From: Pseudonocardia parietis
GTDB taxonomy: Bacteria; Actinomycetota; Actinomycetes; Mycobacteriales; Pseudonocardiaceae
Reading direction: 5' to 3'
NCBI RefSeq assembly: GCF_017876315.1
Contig: NZ_JAGINU010000004.1
Location: 124,001-188,000 of the forward strand
Length of the DNA stretch: 64,000 nucleotides
A program made the position numbers and the translations under genes. Each line of letters opens with the position of its first letter. The stretch's first letter is position 1. Of this stretch, positions 16,318 through 25,219 are shown piece by piece. The notes under the pieces were generated by a model. The model did no database searches and was not told where the DNA came from. It saw only the letters and a program-made list of their open reading frames with translations.

Positions 16318-17796
16318 CTAGCCCCGGACGTTGATGGTGGCCATCATCCCGGCGTCTTCGTGGTCGAGGATGTGGCAGTGGTACACGCTGCGCCCGTCAT
16401 GTTCGGTGAACGGGATCCGCAGCCGGGCCCAGCCGCGGGCCGGGACGAGCACGACGTCTTGGGGCACCCCGACCGGCCGGGCGCCGTCGCTGGTGGCGAG
16501 CACGGTGAACGGCCAGACGTGCAGGTGGAATGGGTGTGCGAGTGGGCTGGGGTTGTTGATCGTCCACTCCTCGGTGGTACCGAGTTGCACGGTCTGGTCG
16601 TCGCGGGCGGGGTCGAAGGTGCGGCCGTCGATGGTGAAGGCCATCCCGCCCATCCCGCTGCCGCTCATGCCCATCTGGAAGGTGATCTGTCGTCGCGCGG
16701 TCGTGGGTCCTCCGCCGGTCTTCTCAGCGGGCAGGGTGGCCGGCAGCGGAGGGGCGGTGACCGACGGCCCGTCGGTGACCAGGGTGGCCAGGGTGACCGG
16801 CCCGCTGGCGGCGATGTTACCGCCCATCATCCCCTCCATGCCGCCGCGGTCGACGGCGTCGGCGATCAGCGGGTAACGGCCGGTTCCGGTGGGGCGCACG
16901 ATCACGTCGGCCCGGTTACCCGGGGCGAGCAGCACGCGGTCCTTCGTTGCCGGCGCGGGCAAGAAGGTGCCGTCGTGGGCGACCTGGATCAGGTCGTGCC
17001 CGTCGAGGCGGATCGGTAGCACACGGGAGACACAGCCGTTGATGATCCGCCAGCGCTGCGTCGCCCCGGGAGCGGCGGGGATGGTGGGTTGGTGCTGGCC
17101 GTTGACCAGCACCAGCTCGCCCTGGCGGCCCATCGCCCGGTCCATCGCGCTGGCCTCGAGGAGGTGGCCGTCGGCGTCGAGAGTGGTGTCGGTGACCAGC
17201 AGCACCCGGTCCTCGACTACGGGCAGGTCCGGGCCGTTCCCAAGTGGCGGGTCGACCAGCAGCGCGCCGGCGAGCCCGCCGAAGACTTGATCGGCCACCA
17301 TGCCGTGGTGATGCGGGTGATACCAGAACGTCCCCGCGGGATGATCGGGCGGTATCCGGTAGCGGTAGTCGAACGAGGTGCCCGGATCGATGCGCAGGAA
17401 CGGGTTGTCGCTGTTGGCCTGCGGGGACACCCGCAGCCCGTGGGTGTGCAGATTGGTGGGCTTATCGAGCCGGTTGGTCAGGCGCACCTCGAGTTCGTCC
17501 CCGGCCCGGACCCGTAGCGTCGGTCCGGGCGAGGTGCCGTTGAAACCCAGCGCCTGGGTGTCGACGCCGCCCAGCCGCGCGCCTGCAGCGGCGGTGAGTT
17601 CGACCTGCAGCCGACCGTCGCGGCTGTCCAGGACAGGCGGCTGATGCAGTTCGGCTCCAGTGTCGGCGGGCTCAAGCCGACTCGTCCCGACACCGGGGCC
17701 AGCAGCGATCCAGCCGGTGCCGCCGGCGGCGAGGCTGGCCGCACCGAGCCCACCGAGGATGATCGCGCGGCGGCGGCTGATCGGAGCCGGGGTCAT
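16318..17796 (-). CDS. Multicopper oxidase, Tat-exported
   Basis: A 492-residue three-cupredoxin oxidase of the CotA/CueO class. The N-terminus is a Tat signal (SRRRAIILGG, then a hydrophobic stretch). All four copper-binding motifs are present: LHTHGL, WYHPHHHG, HPFHLHVWPF and YHCHILDHEDAGMM, the last including the type 1 Cys and an axial Met. A Met/Gly-rich insert (QMGMSGSGMGGMAF) and MEGMMGG could bind Cu(I). It is the last gene of a six-gene minus-strand set with sulfur-transfer genes; its ATG overlaps the upstream stop. Likely role: cuprous or phenolic substrate oxidation outside the membrane. Confidence 0.93.
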   Translation of the reverse strand: MTPAPISRRRAIILGGLGAASLAAGGTGWIAAGPGVGTSRLEPADTGAELHQPPVLDSRDGRLQVELTAAAGARLGGVDTQALGFNGTSPGPTLRVRAGDELEVRLTNRLDKPTNLHTHGLRVSPQANSDNPFLRIDPGTSFDYRYRIPPDHPAGTFWYHPHHHGMVADQVFGGLAGALLVDPPLGNGPDLPVVEDRVLLVTDTTLDADGHLLEASAMDRAMGRQGELVLVNGQHQPTIPAAPGATQRWRIINGCVSRVLPIRLDGHDLIQVAHDGTFLPAPATKDRVLLAPGNRADVIVRPTGTGRYPLIADAVDRGGMEGMMGGNIAASGPVTLATLVTDGPSVTAPPLPATLPAEKTGGGPTTARRQITFQMGMSGSGMGGMAFTIDGRTFDPARDDQTVQLGTTEEWTINNPSPLAHPFHLHVWPFTVLATSDGARPVGVPQDVVLVPARGWARLRIPFTEHDGRSVYHCHILDHEDAGMMATINVRG

Positions 17797-18062
17797 GCCA
17801 GCTCCGCGCGGCGCCGCCGGTACTCCTCGTCGTCGATCTCACCGCGGGCGAATCGCTCGTCGAGAATGCTCCTGGCCGAGGACGAGGCATCGGCCGACGA
17901 GGCTGCCTGCGCAGGCGGGGACTCGCGGCGCGGACCCGCCGCCTGGTCGAGGCTGCGGCGGTTCTGGGTGAGCCGCACCGCGACATAGCCCAGCAGCACG
18001 ATCCCGATCAGTACCAGGACCGGCCAGATCCAGGCCCAGCCCATCATCGAGTTTCCCATCAT
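17793..18062 (-). CDS. Small membrane protein with SHOCT domain
   Basis: An 89-residue protein starting at 18062 with a strong upstream ggaggg. One transmembrane helix covers about residues 8-30 (WAWIWPVLVLIGIVLLGYVAV), and the C-terminus is a SHOCT domain (ARSILDERFARGEIDDEEYRRRR). The Met-rich N-terminus (MMGNSMMG) could contact copper. It overlaps the multicopper oxidase start, so the two are co-translated; SHOCT proteins often sit beside copper and envelope stress genes. Confidence 0.85.
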   Translation of the reverse strand: MMGNSMMGWAWIWPVLVLIGIVLLGYVAVRLTQNRRSLDQAAGPRRESPPAQAASSADASSSARSILDERFARGEIDDEEYRRRRAELA

Positions 18063-18147
18063 GGTTCTGCCCTCCTGCAGGTGTATGCCTGTGGACGTGT
18101 GGCTCTCGCCGCGTACCCGTTCGTCACCGGCGCCCGCGGTGTCTTCT

Positions 18148-18471
18148 TTACCTATTTGGGGCCGTCTCGGTGGTGCGGCCCGAGGTGATCCAGCCCTGGG
18201 TGCCGCCGGCGACGGAGACGGCATCGATGCCGGTCTGGGTGAGCAGTTCGGCGGCTTGGGCGCTGCGACCTCCGGACTGGCAGACCACGTGCACCGTGGC
18301 GCCGGTGGGGATCTCGCCGATCCGGTGGGCGAGCTCGGGCAGCGGGACGAGGTGGGCGCCGGGGATGTGGCCCTCGGCGTACTCGTCGGGGTTGCGGACG
18401 TCGATCAGGGTCACCTCGCCCGCGTCGCGGGCGGCGGCGAACTCGTCGACGGAGGTCTCGCGGATAGCCAT
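18148..18471 (-). CDS. Single-domain rhodanese
   Basis: A 107-residue rhodanese (sulfurtransferase). The start at 18471 (MAIRETSVDEF) fits the domain boundary; a longer form from 18492 is possible. The CDC25-like and active-site regions are LIDVRNPDEYAEGHIPGA and VCQSGGRSAQAAE, with the catalytic Cys near residue 64. It would pass sulfane sulfur between persulfide carriers. It lies in the minus-strand sulfur cluster between the TauE exporter and the SHOCT gene. Confidence 0.9.
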   Translation of the reverse strand: MAIRETSVDEFAAARDAGEVTLIDVRNPDEYAEGHIPGAHLVPLPELAHRIGEIPTGATVHVVCQSGGRSAQAAELLTQTGIDAVSVAGGTQGWITSGRTTETAPNR

Positions 18472-18529
18472 GGTTCGTTCTCCTTCGATCATCGGTCGGG
18501 TCGGTCGAGCGGTCGGGTCGGTCGAGCGG

Positions 18530-19312
18530 TCAGGTGGTGAGTAGCGCCGTCACGGTCTGGGCGGTGACACCGGCGGCGACCAGGAGCACCAGCACGGCGA
18601 ACCCGCGCCGCAGGGTGGCTGCGGTGAGTCGTCGGGCGAGCCGGCCCGCCGGGAGCGAGGCCACGATCGCCGCGCCGGCGAACGGAATGATGACCGACCA
18701 GTTCATGCCCGCCGCGCTCGCTCCGAGGTAGGGCAGCAACCCGGCCGCGGAGTTGGCGACGATGACGACCAGCGAGGTCGCGACCGCGGTCGGGGTCCGC
18801 AGGCCCAGGGCGACGATCAGGGCGGGAACGAGCAGGAACCCGCCACCGACGCCGAGCAGGCCGGTGAGGAACCCGACCAGCAGGCCGACCGCGACCGCGC
18901 GCGGCAGGCAGCGTCGCCAGGCGACGCCGCCGCCGGGTAGCTCGCACACCCCGCCGGCCTCGTCGGTGCCGCGCAGCATCCGCAGCCCAGCGGCGACCAT
19001 GATCGCGGCGAAGGCCAGCATCAGCCAGCGCTGATCGAACAGGTGATTGACCACGGCTCCGGCGATCGCGGTGGGGACACCGGCGACACCGATAACCGCG
19101 GCGAGGCGCCAGTTGACCTCGCGGAGTGCCCTGGGGGCGACCGCGACGGCGGAGGCCAGCCCGATCACCACCAGCGATGCCGGGACTGCTTCGGCCAGCG
19201 GCAGCCCGAGCCCGTAGACCAGGGCGGGGACGGCGAGGATGCCGCCCCCGCCGCCCACGAGGCCGAGCAGGGCGCCGATGACCAGCCCGAACCCTGCCGC
19301 GAGGACGCTCAC
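18530..19312 (-). CDS. TauE/SafE-family sulfite or sulfur-anion exporter
   Basis: A 260-residue membrane protein with about eight hydrophobic segments and two copies of the family's Gly-rich repeat (LLGLVGGGGGILAVPALV and FLTGLLGVGGGFLLVPALI). The GTG start at 19312 overlaps the preceding rhodanese-DUF2892 gene. In persulfide-oxidation clusters this family exports sulfite made by persulfide dioxygenase, which fits its position here. Confidence 0.88.
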   Translation of the reverse strand: MSVLAAGFGLVIGALLGLVGGGGGILAVPALVYGLGLPLAEAVPASLVVIGLASAVAVAPRALREVNWRLAAVIGVAGVPTAIAGAVVNHLFDQRWLMLAFAAIMVAAGLRMLRGTDEAGGVCELPGGGVAWRRCLPRAVAVGLLVGFLTGLLGVGGGFLLVPALIVALGLRTPTAVATSLVVIVANSAAGLLPYLGASAAGMNWSVIIPFAGAAIVASLPAGRLARRLTAATLRRGFAVLVLLVAAGVTAQTVTALLTT

Positions 19313-19965
19313 CGCGCTCGCCCCCGCGGTCCGGCGCGCAGGGTGGCGAGGGTGTCGGCGGCGCCCGGTTCGGTGACGCCGCGGTTGATCGGCAGCCGCG
19401 CTAGAGCGGCGCCCATCGCGCACGTGTCCGACAGCGCGGAGAACGTCAGACCGGCGCCGATCCCGCCGGCCACCAGCCGACCCTTCGGAGTGAGGTACCG
19501 ACCCGCGGTGAGCCCGGCGAGCACGAGGACACCGGCGACCAGGCGGACCTGGCGCTCCAGCGCCCAGACCCTGGCGCCGACGACGACGTCACCACCGGCG
19601 GCGGTGTAGGCGGGCAGGCCCCCGTCGAGGACGTGGGCGCGGTCCAGCCCGACCGCGGCGAGGTGGTGGCGGGCCTGCTCGGCGCGCACACCGGACTGGC
19701 ACACCAGGACCACGGGGCCTTCGAGGTGGGTGGCGAGGTCGCTGGTGTGCTCGGCCAGCGTGGCCAGCGGCACGTGGTAGGAGCCGCGGACGTGCGTGGC
19801 CTCGTACTCGGCGGCGCTGCGGACGTCGACGACCATCGGCGCGCCGCTTTCGTCGCCGTCGTGCGCCCTCTGCCAGGCGACGACAACGCGGGCATCGACG
19901 GCGCGCCCGACCTCCGGGATCTCGAGTTCAGAGGTCGCGAGCTCGGGGGCGGGGGTCGCGGTCAT
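19309..19965 (-). CDS. Rhodanese fused to DUF2892 membrane domain
   Basis: A 218-residue protein. Residues about 25-130 are a rhodanese domain with an active Cys (VLVCQSGVRAEQA). The rest is a DUF2892 region with two membrane helices (RQVRLVAGVLVLAGLTAG) ending in DTCAMGAALARLPINR, the same architecture as YgaP-type membrane sulfurtransferases. The start MTATPAPE at 19965 follows a ggaag-type site. It is co-transcribed with the TauE exporter. Confidence 0.9.
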   Translation of the reverse strand: MTATPAPELATSELEIPEVGRAVDARVVVAWQRAHDGDESGAPMVVDVRSAAEYEATHVRGSYHVPLATLAEHTSDLATHLEGPVVLVCQSGVRAEQARHHLAAVGLDRAHVLDGGLPAYTAAGGDVVVGARVWALERQVRLVAGVLVLAGLTAGRYLTPKGRLVAGGIGAGLTFSALSDTCAMGAALARLPINRGVTEPGAADTLATLRAGPRGRAR

Positions 19966-20093
19966 GCGGGGAAGGTCCTCTCTCGATCGACGTCTCGCTC
20001 GTTGCCCGAGCGGATTCGCCTGGGTGTGCGCGGTGCTGCACCGCCGCATCGCGGGTGGGCAGCACCGCGATGGGGGTCGCTGGCGAGCGCGGG

Positions 20094-21503
20094 TCAGCTG
20101 CCGGTGGTGGCAGGCTCGTCGGTCATGGCCAGCCCGGCGTCGGCGGCCCGGGGCCAGTCGTCGTTGATCAGGACGACGTCACGGCCGGGGCGGTCGAGCA
20201 TCGAGGCGGCGATCGAGGCGCGGTAGCCCGAGCCGCAGTAGACCCAGACCTCGCCGTCGGGGACCTCGTCGCGGCGGGCGGGCAGCTCGTGCAGCGCGAT
20301 GTGCACCGAACCCGCCACCCCACCGGCGGCGCGCTCCTCGTCGCGGCGGGCATCGACGACGAAGGGCCCGTCCTGGCCGCGCTGCGCTCGGGCCGCAGCC
20401 AGGCCGGTGAAGTCAGAGACCGGGTAGGAGCGCAGGCCCTGTCCGGCCGTGAGGGACTCGATCGGGCCGGTGGCGGCGCCGGCGAAGCGGTCGATGCCGA
20501 TGCGGACCAGTTCACGCTGGGCGTCGGCGACCTGCCGCGCATCGTCGCCGATCAGGGTCACCTCGGCGTCGAAGTCGAACGTCCACCCGAAGTAGGTGAC
20601 AAACGGTGTCGAGAGCTCGTATCCCAGCGAGCCGGGCAGGTGCCCAGCGGCGAACGCGGTGCGTCCGCGCAGGTCGACCACCCACTGCCCGGCCTCGAGG
20701 CGGCGCCGCAGCTCAGCAGGATCGACCGGCTCCGGGGCCGACAGGTCGACCGGGGCGGGGCCGGCGGCGTTCGCCGGCCCCATGCGGGCGTAGTAGGTCG
20801 GAAACGCCCCCAGCCCGGCGATCAACGCGTCGACGTAGTCCTGCTCGTCCTGGGTCAGCGCGGGGTTGGTGCTGGCCTCCTGGCCGACGGTGGAGCCATC
20901 GGCGCCGCTGGCCGGGGTGCTGGCGCAGAAGCTGCCGAACCCGTGGGTCGGGTAGACCGCGGCCTCGGCGGGCAGCTGGTCGACCAGCCGACGCACCGAG
21001 TGGAACTGGGCGTGGCTCAGCTCGACGGTGTCCGCCGGCGACACGAGGTCGGTTCGCCCGGTGGTGCCGTAGAGCATCGACCCACCGGTGAACACCGCCA
21101 CCACAGCTCCACCGGGGGCCTCGCCGGTGGAGGTGTCGAGCAGGGCGTAGGACAGGTGATGGTGGGTGTGCCCGGGTGTCGCGATCGCCCGCAGACGCAT
21201 CGACCCGGCCGTGACCTCGTCGCCGTCGGCGATCGGTGTGCGGTCGAATCCGACCTCGTCCGCGGCGTTGACCAGGTACGCCGCACCGGTGCGCTGCGCG
21301 AGGTCGAGCCCCCCGGTCACATAGTCGTTGTGGATATGGGTCTCGGCGACCAGGGCGACCCGCACACCCAGATCAGCGGCCAGATCCAGAACCCGGTCGA
21401 TATCGCGCTGCGGGTCGATCACCACCGCCACCTCGCCGTCGGTTACCAGGTAGCTGCGATCACCCAGCCCGGACGTCGCGATCGTCTGAATGTCGATCAT
21501 CAT
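20094..21503 (-). CDS. MBL-fold persulfide dioxygenase fused to two rhodanese domains
   Basis: A 469-residue protein. Residues 1-230 form an ETHE1-like metallo-beta-lactamase domain with the iron-binding set THIHNDYVTGG and PGHTHHHLSY. Two rhodanese domains follow. The first (about 265-350) lacks a Cys at its active loop (LIGDDARQV), so it is inactive; the second has YCGSGYRASIAAS. The enzyme oxidises glutathione- or mycothiol-type persulfide to sulfite, while the rhodanese supplies or takes sulfane sulfur. The start lies just downstream of a palindrome at 21508-21522. Confidence 0.92.
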   Translation of the reverse strand: MMIDIQTIATSGLGDRSYLVTDGEVAVVIDPQRDIDRVLDLAADLGVRVALVAETHIHNDYVTGGLDLAQRTGAAYLVNAADEVGFDRTPIADGDEVTAGSMRLRAIATPGHTHHHLSYALLDTSTGEAPGGAVVAVFTGGSMLYGTTGRTDLVSPADTVELSHAQFHSVRRLVDQLPAEAAVYPTHGFGSFCASTPASGADGSTVGQEASTNPALTQDEQDYVDALIAGLGAFPTYYARMGPANAAGPAPVDLSAPEPVDPAELRRRLEAGQWVVDLRGRTAFAAGHLPGSLGYELSTPFVTYFGWTFDFDAEVTLIGDDARQVADAQRELVRIGIDRFAGAATGPIESLTAGQGLRSYPVSDFTGLAAARAQRGQDGPFVVDARRDEERAAGGVAGSVHIALHELPARRDEVPDGEVWVYCGSGYRASIAASMLDRPGRDVVLINDDWPRAADAGLAMTDEPATTGS

Positions 21504-21507
21504 AGTT

Positions 21508-21522
21508 CCCTACCCGGTAGGG
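21508..21522. promoter_or_regulatory. Palindromic operator candidate upstream of the persulfide dioxygenase
   Basis: CCCTACCCGGTAGGG is an inverted repeat with one central base, directly upstream of the dioxygenase start. The CstR-like repressor gene is the next gene upstream, and the site resembles the GC-palindromes used by CsoR-family proteins. Inferred, not shown. Confidence 0.5.
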
Positions 21523-21623
21523 TATCTCCTACCGTTTGCTCGATCGTCGTGCTTGGTCAGTAGTCGGCGATGGCGTGCCCTACTTCCGACGCCGGTCCCT
21601 CGAACCGCCGCGGATCGGCCCCG

Positions 21624-21890
21624 TCAGGCCAGGGACAGGAACAGTCGTTCCATCTCGGCCACGTCGACCGCCCGCACTCCCTCGTCGTTCTCGGTCATGC
21701 AGTGCCGCAGACCGGTCGCGATGATTTTGAAGCCGGCCTTGTCCAGTGCCCGGGCGGCAGCGGCGAGCTGGGTGACCACGTCCTTGCACTCACGCCCGTC
21801 CTCGATCATGCGGATGATCCCGCTGATCTGGCCCTCCACGCGGCGCAGGCGACTCACCACTTCGCTCAACTCACTGACCTGAACCTGCAT
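21624..21890 (-). CDS. CsoR-family regulator, CstR-like persulfide sensor
   Basis: An 88-residue all-helical DUF156 repressor (SRLRRVEGQISGIIRMIEDGR). It keeps Cys35 (RECKD) and Cys64 (RHCM), but the copper-binding His expected four residues before the second Cys is Gly60. Loss of that His with both Cys retained is the pattern of CstR, which forms di- and trisulfide bridges with persulfide rather than binding copper. It lies upstream of the sulfur cluster and probably represses it and the divergent DUF302 gene. Confidence 0.85.
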   Translation of the reverse strand: MQVQVSELSEVVSRLRRVEGQISGIIRMIEDGRECKDVVTQLAAAARALDKAGFKIIATGLRHCMTENDEGVRAVDVAEMERLFLSLA

Positions 21891-21953
21891 CGCCGTCTCC
21901 GTTCCCGGGCATCCCACGGTGGGCCCGTGGACTTGCCCTCCGCATAACCACCG

Positions 21954-21967
21954 TACCCCCGGGGGTA
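21954..21967. promoter_or_regulatory. Perfect palindromic CsoR/CstR-type operator candidate
   Basis: TACCCCCGGGGGTA is a perfect 14-bp palindrome between the divergent CstR-like gene and the DUF302 gene. Runs of C followed by G flanked by TA/AT are the usual operator shape for CsoR-family repressors, so autoregulation and control of both genes are likely. Confidence 0.65.
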
Positions 21968-22042
21968 TTCCGGTAGCGTCGTGACCCCAGCCACCGACCC
22001 GACCACCTGACCCCGGAGTTCCACACGAAAGGAGCCAGCAGC

Positions 22043-22435
22043 GTGCAGATCGCCCACACCGTCGAGGTCGCCCTCGACCACCCACAGGCCATCGACGCCG
22101 TCACCGCCGCCCTCGCCGAGCAGGGATTCGGCGTGCTCACGACCATCGACATCAAGGCCACCCTCGCCGCGAAGCTCGGCGAACAGGTCGACGACTACAC
22201 CATCCTCGGCGCCTGCAACCCCCGCCTCGCCCACGCCGCACTGTCCGCCAGCCCGGAGGTCGGCCTGCTACTGCCCTGCAACGTCACCGTCCGCCGCGCC
22301 GACGGCCGCACCATCGTCCAAGCCGTCGACCCCGGCACCCTGCTCGGCATAGCCGCCGGTGATCAAGCCGAACTCGCCGACACCGCCGCCGACGCAGGAA
22401 ACCGTCTACGCGCCGCCCTCGACTCACTGACCTGA
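22043..22435 (+). CDS. DUF302 protein
   Basis: A 130-residue protein starting at GTG with aaaggag upstream. It is a complete DUF302 domain (IAHTVEVALDHPQAIDAVTAALAEQGFGVLTTIDI in two halves, LGACNPRLAHAAL, LLLPCNVTVRR). The conserved Cys in GACNP and in LPCNV are present. DUF302 genes often accompany sulfur-oxidation clusters, although their reaction is unknown. It is divergent from the CstR-like gene and shares its palindrome. Confidence 0.88.
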   Translation: MQIAHTVEVALDHPQAIDAVTAALAEQGFGVLTTIDIKATLAAKLGEQVDDYTILGACNPRLAHAALSASPEVGLLLPCNVTVRRADGRTIVQAVDPGTLLGIAAGDQAELADTAADAGNRLRAALDSLT

Positions 22436-22576
22436 CCAGCGCCCGGCCCTCGACGTTCAGTCGATCTCATCCCTGATGGGACGGCGACCACTGGCACCGC
22501 ACGCACGTAGCGAGGCACTGATGTTCGACCGTCGTTCTACAGCGGCGGCATGGATGCTCTTGGGCCAATGAACGCG
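22436..22576. other. Gap before the IS256 element
   Basis: No gene or clear terminator is seen; the end carries one copy of the direct repeat ATGAACGCG that flanks the IS256. Confidence 0.3.
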
Positions 22577-23984
22577 GGACTGTTGATCAAACGGTGTTTC
22601 CGGCCCGACACGCCGGGGTGAAATCCGGCGGGATGGGCACGGTGAGTGATGACATCGGATGGCATGAGCGCCTCAACCACAGGGAGCAACACGTCGGGGC
22701 GGCGGTCGTCGCCGGAGCAGGAGGCGGCGGCCACGATGGTCGCCCAGGCGCGTGAGCGGGGCCTGGACCTCACGGGCCCGGATGGGCTGCTGAAGGTCTT
22801 CACCAAGAATGTGCTGGAAACGTCACTCAACGAGGAGATGACCGAGCACCTTGGGCATGAGAAGAACCAGGCGGATGCTGAGCGTGAGTCGGCGAATATC
22901 CGCAACGGCACCCGGCAGAAGACGATCCTGTCCGACGCGGTCGGTGAAGTCCCGATCGAGGTTCCGCGGGACCGGGATGCCACATTCGACCCGGTGATCG
23001 TGAAAAAGCGTCAGCGTCGCCTCGGTAATGTCGACGAGGTGGTGCTGTCGCTGTACGCCAAGGGGCTGACGACCGGCGAGATATCGGCACATTTCGCCGA
23101 CATTTACGGCGCGTCGATGTCAAAGGAAACTATCTCACGAATCACGGACAAAGTGATCGAGGAGATGGAGGAATGGCAGAACCGGCCGTTGGATGCGGTG
23201 TACGCGGCGGTGTTCATCGACGCGGTGCACGTGAAGGTCCGTGACGGGCAGGTCGCCAACCGGCCGGTGTATGCCGCCATCGGCGTCACACTGGACGGGC
23301 GACGCGACGTGCTGGGCCTGTGGATGGGCACCGGCGGGGAGGGCGCCAAGTACTGGATGAGCGTCCTGCTGGACCTGAAGAACCGGGGCGTGCGGGACAC
23401 GTTCTTCCTCGTCTGTGACGGACTGAAAGGGATTCCCGAGGTCGTCGCGAACGTGTGGCCGCAGGCGATCGTGCAAACCTGTGTCATCCACCTCCTGAGG
23501 AATTCATTCCGGTTGGTGTCGCGAAAGCACTCCGATGCGCTCAAGAAGGATTTGAAGCCCATCTACACCGCACCGAACGCTGACGCGGCCAAGAACGCGC
23601 TCGACGAACTGGAGGACAAGTGGGGCGCACGCTACGGCGCGATGATTCGGCTGTGGCGCAACGCCTGGGACGAATTCATTCCATTCCTCGACTACGACGT
23701 CGAAATCAGGACGGTGATCTGCTCGACAAACGCCATCGAATCGTTGAACGCACGCTACCGGCGAGCGGTGCGGGCGCGCGGGCACTTCCCAAGCGAGCAG
23801 GCCGCCCTGAAGTGCCTGTACCTTGTCACCCGCAGCCTCGACCCCACCGGAACAGGCCGCACCCGATGGACGATGCGCTGGAAGCCCGCGCTGAACGCCT
23901 TCGCCATCACTTTCAGTGACCGCTGGCCGGCCGCTGAAACCTACTGACAACCAACGCCGGAAACACCGTTCGTGCGATAGACCC
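22577..23984 (+). mobile_element. IS256-family insertion sequence
   Basis: A 1408-bp element flanked by the 9-bp direct repeat ATGAACGCG (22568-22576 and 23985-23993), a typical IS256 duplication. The ends share AACGGTGTTTCCGGC (22590-22604, inverse at 23956-23970) with weaker similarity out to the tips. One intact transposase gene fills it. Confidence 0.88.
22646..23947 (+). CDS. IS256-family transposase
   Basis: A 433-residue transposase, full length. The DDE residues are in FIDAVHVKVRDG, LVCDGLKGIPEV and STNAIESLNARYRR, and the insertion domain carries TCVIHLLRNSFR. A GTG at 22646 or the ATG directly after may start translation. No frameshifts; probably functional. Confidence 0.93.
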   Translation: MMTSDGMSASTTGSNTSGRRSSPEQEAAATMVAQARERGLDLTGPDGLLKVFTKNVLETSLNEEMTEHLGHEKNQADAERESANIRNGTRQKTILSDAVGEVPIEVPRDRDATFDPVIVKKRQRRLGNVDEVVLSLYAKGLTTGEISAHFADIYGASMSKETISRITDKVIEEMEEWQNRPLDAVYAAVFIDAVHVKVRDGQVANRPVYAAIGVTLDGRRDVLGLWMGTGGEGAKYWMSVLLDLKNRGVRDTFFLVCDGLKGIPEVVANVWPQAIVQTCVIHLLRNSFRLVSRKHSDALKKDLKPIYTAPNADAAKNALDELEDKWGARYGAMIRLWRNAWDEFIPFLDYDVEIRTVICSTNAIESLNARYRRAVRARGHFPSEQAALKCLYLVTRSLDPTGTGRTRWTMRWKPALNAFAITFSDRWPAAETY

Positions 23985-24151
23985 ATGAACGCGCGCAATG
24001 CCACGCCGTCTATCGCTGAAGGTCACATCCTGCTTCGATGCTCGACTGCTGGTCAGGCCGTAGGTGTCCCGGTAGGGGTTCGGCATATGGCATGGCGTCT
24101 CGGCCAAGAGCTGGGCTCTGGCCTGTGCGTCGCGAAGCGATGGCCGCTGGT

Positions 24152-25219
24152 TTATCTCATGGGCAGGCTGATTCGGATGTCGGCTCCGGTGGCGTGGTTG
24201 GTGGCGTGGGTGTGGCCGTCGTTGGCGGTGATCAGGGCTGCGGTGATGGCGAGTCCGAGGCCGGTGCCGGGGTGGGTGCGGGCGGTGTCGGGGCGGGTGA
24301 AGCGGTCGAAGGCGTGCGGTAGGAATTCGTGGGGGAAGCCGGGTCCGTGGTCGAGGACGTGAATGTCGGCTCGGCCGTCGGTGGGTGTGGCGGTGAGGTG
24401 GATGTCGCCGGCGGCGTGGCGCAGTGCGTTGTCGACGAGGTTGGCGAGCGCGCGATCGAGGTCGGCGGCATGGACCAGGGCGGCGAGCTCGGTGGGGGCG
24501 TCGACGGTGATGCGCCGGTGGTCGGCGTGCAGTGCGGGCCCGAAGCGTTCGGCGATGGCCTGCAGCACGGGGGCCAGCTCGACCGCTGTGGACGGTGGCG
24601 TGGCGTGCTGGCGGTCGGCGCGGCTGAGGGCCAGGAGGTCTTCGGCCAGCCGGGTCAGGCGTTGGGTTTCGGTGAGCGCGGAGCGCAGGGCGGTGGTGAG
24701 TTCGTCGTGGCTGCGGGGCCGGCGCAGGGCTAGTTCCAGTTCGGTGGTGAGCAGGCTTAGCGGGGTGCGGAGTTCGTGGCTGGCGTCGGCGATGAACTGG
24801 CGTTCCCGGACCAGGGCGGTGTGTAGCCGGGTGAGCATGGCGTTGAGGGTGTGGCCCAGGCGGGCGATTTCGTCGCCGGTGTTCGGCACGGGCAGGCGGT
24901 GGGTGTCGTGGTCGGCGTCGATGCCTTCGGCTTGGCGGCGCATGGCCTCGACGGGTCGTAGGGCGGCGCCGCTGAGGGTGTAGGCGGCGATCACGGTCAC
25001 GAGCAGCACGACGGGAAGCACGATGAGCAGCTCGCTGATGAGGTCGGCGACGATGGCATCGGCGTGCTGGCGCAGTATCCCGGTGAGGTCGCCTTCGTTC
25101 ACCGCGTCGCGGAACTCGAGCACGGTGGCGGTGCCCGCACCGAGCAGCACGAGGCCCATGACCACGGCGAACACGATCGTCAGTCGCCAGCGGATGGGCA
25201 GGCTAGCCAGACGGCGCAT
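24152..25219 (-). CDS. Sensor histidine kinase
   Basis: A 355-residue membrane kinase. Two transmembrane helices (about 12-32 and 62-84) flank a very short 29-residue outer loop, and a HAMP domain follows. The H-box is FIADASHELRTPLSLL with phospho-acceptor His148, the N-box LANLVDNALRHA, and the ATP lid includes DHGPGFPHEF and GTGLGLAI. The start overlaps the tail of a response regulator gene of which only the end remains, so this kinase has lost its adjacent partner. Confidence 0.92.
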   Translation of the reverse strand: MRRLASLPIRWRLTIVFAVVMGLVLLGAGTATVLEFRDAVNEGDLTGILRQHADAIVADLISELLIVLPVVLLVTVIAAYTLSGAALRPVEAMRRQAEGIDADHDTHRLPVPNTGDEIARLGHTLNAMLTRLHTALVRERQFIADASHELRTPLSLLTTELELALRRPRSHDELTTALRSALTETQRLTRLAEDLLALSRADRQHATPPSTAVELAPVLQAIAERFGPALHADHRRITVDAPTELAALVHAADLDRALANLVDNALRHAAGDIHLTATPTDGRADIHVLDHGPGFPHEFLPHAFDRFTRPDTARTHPGTGLGLAITAALITANDGHTHATNHATGADIRISLPMR

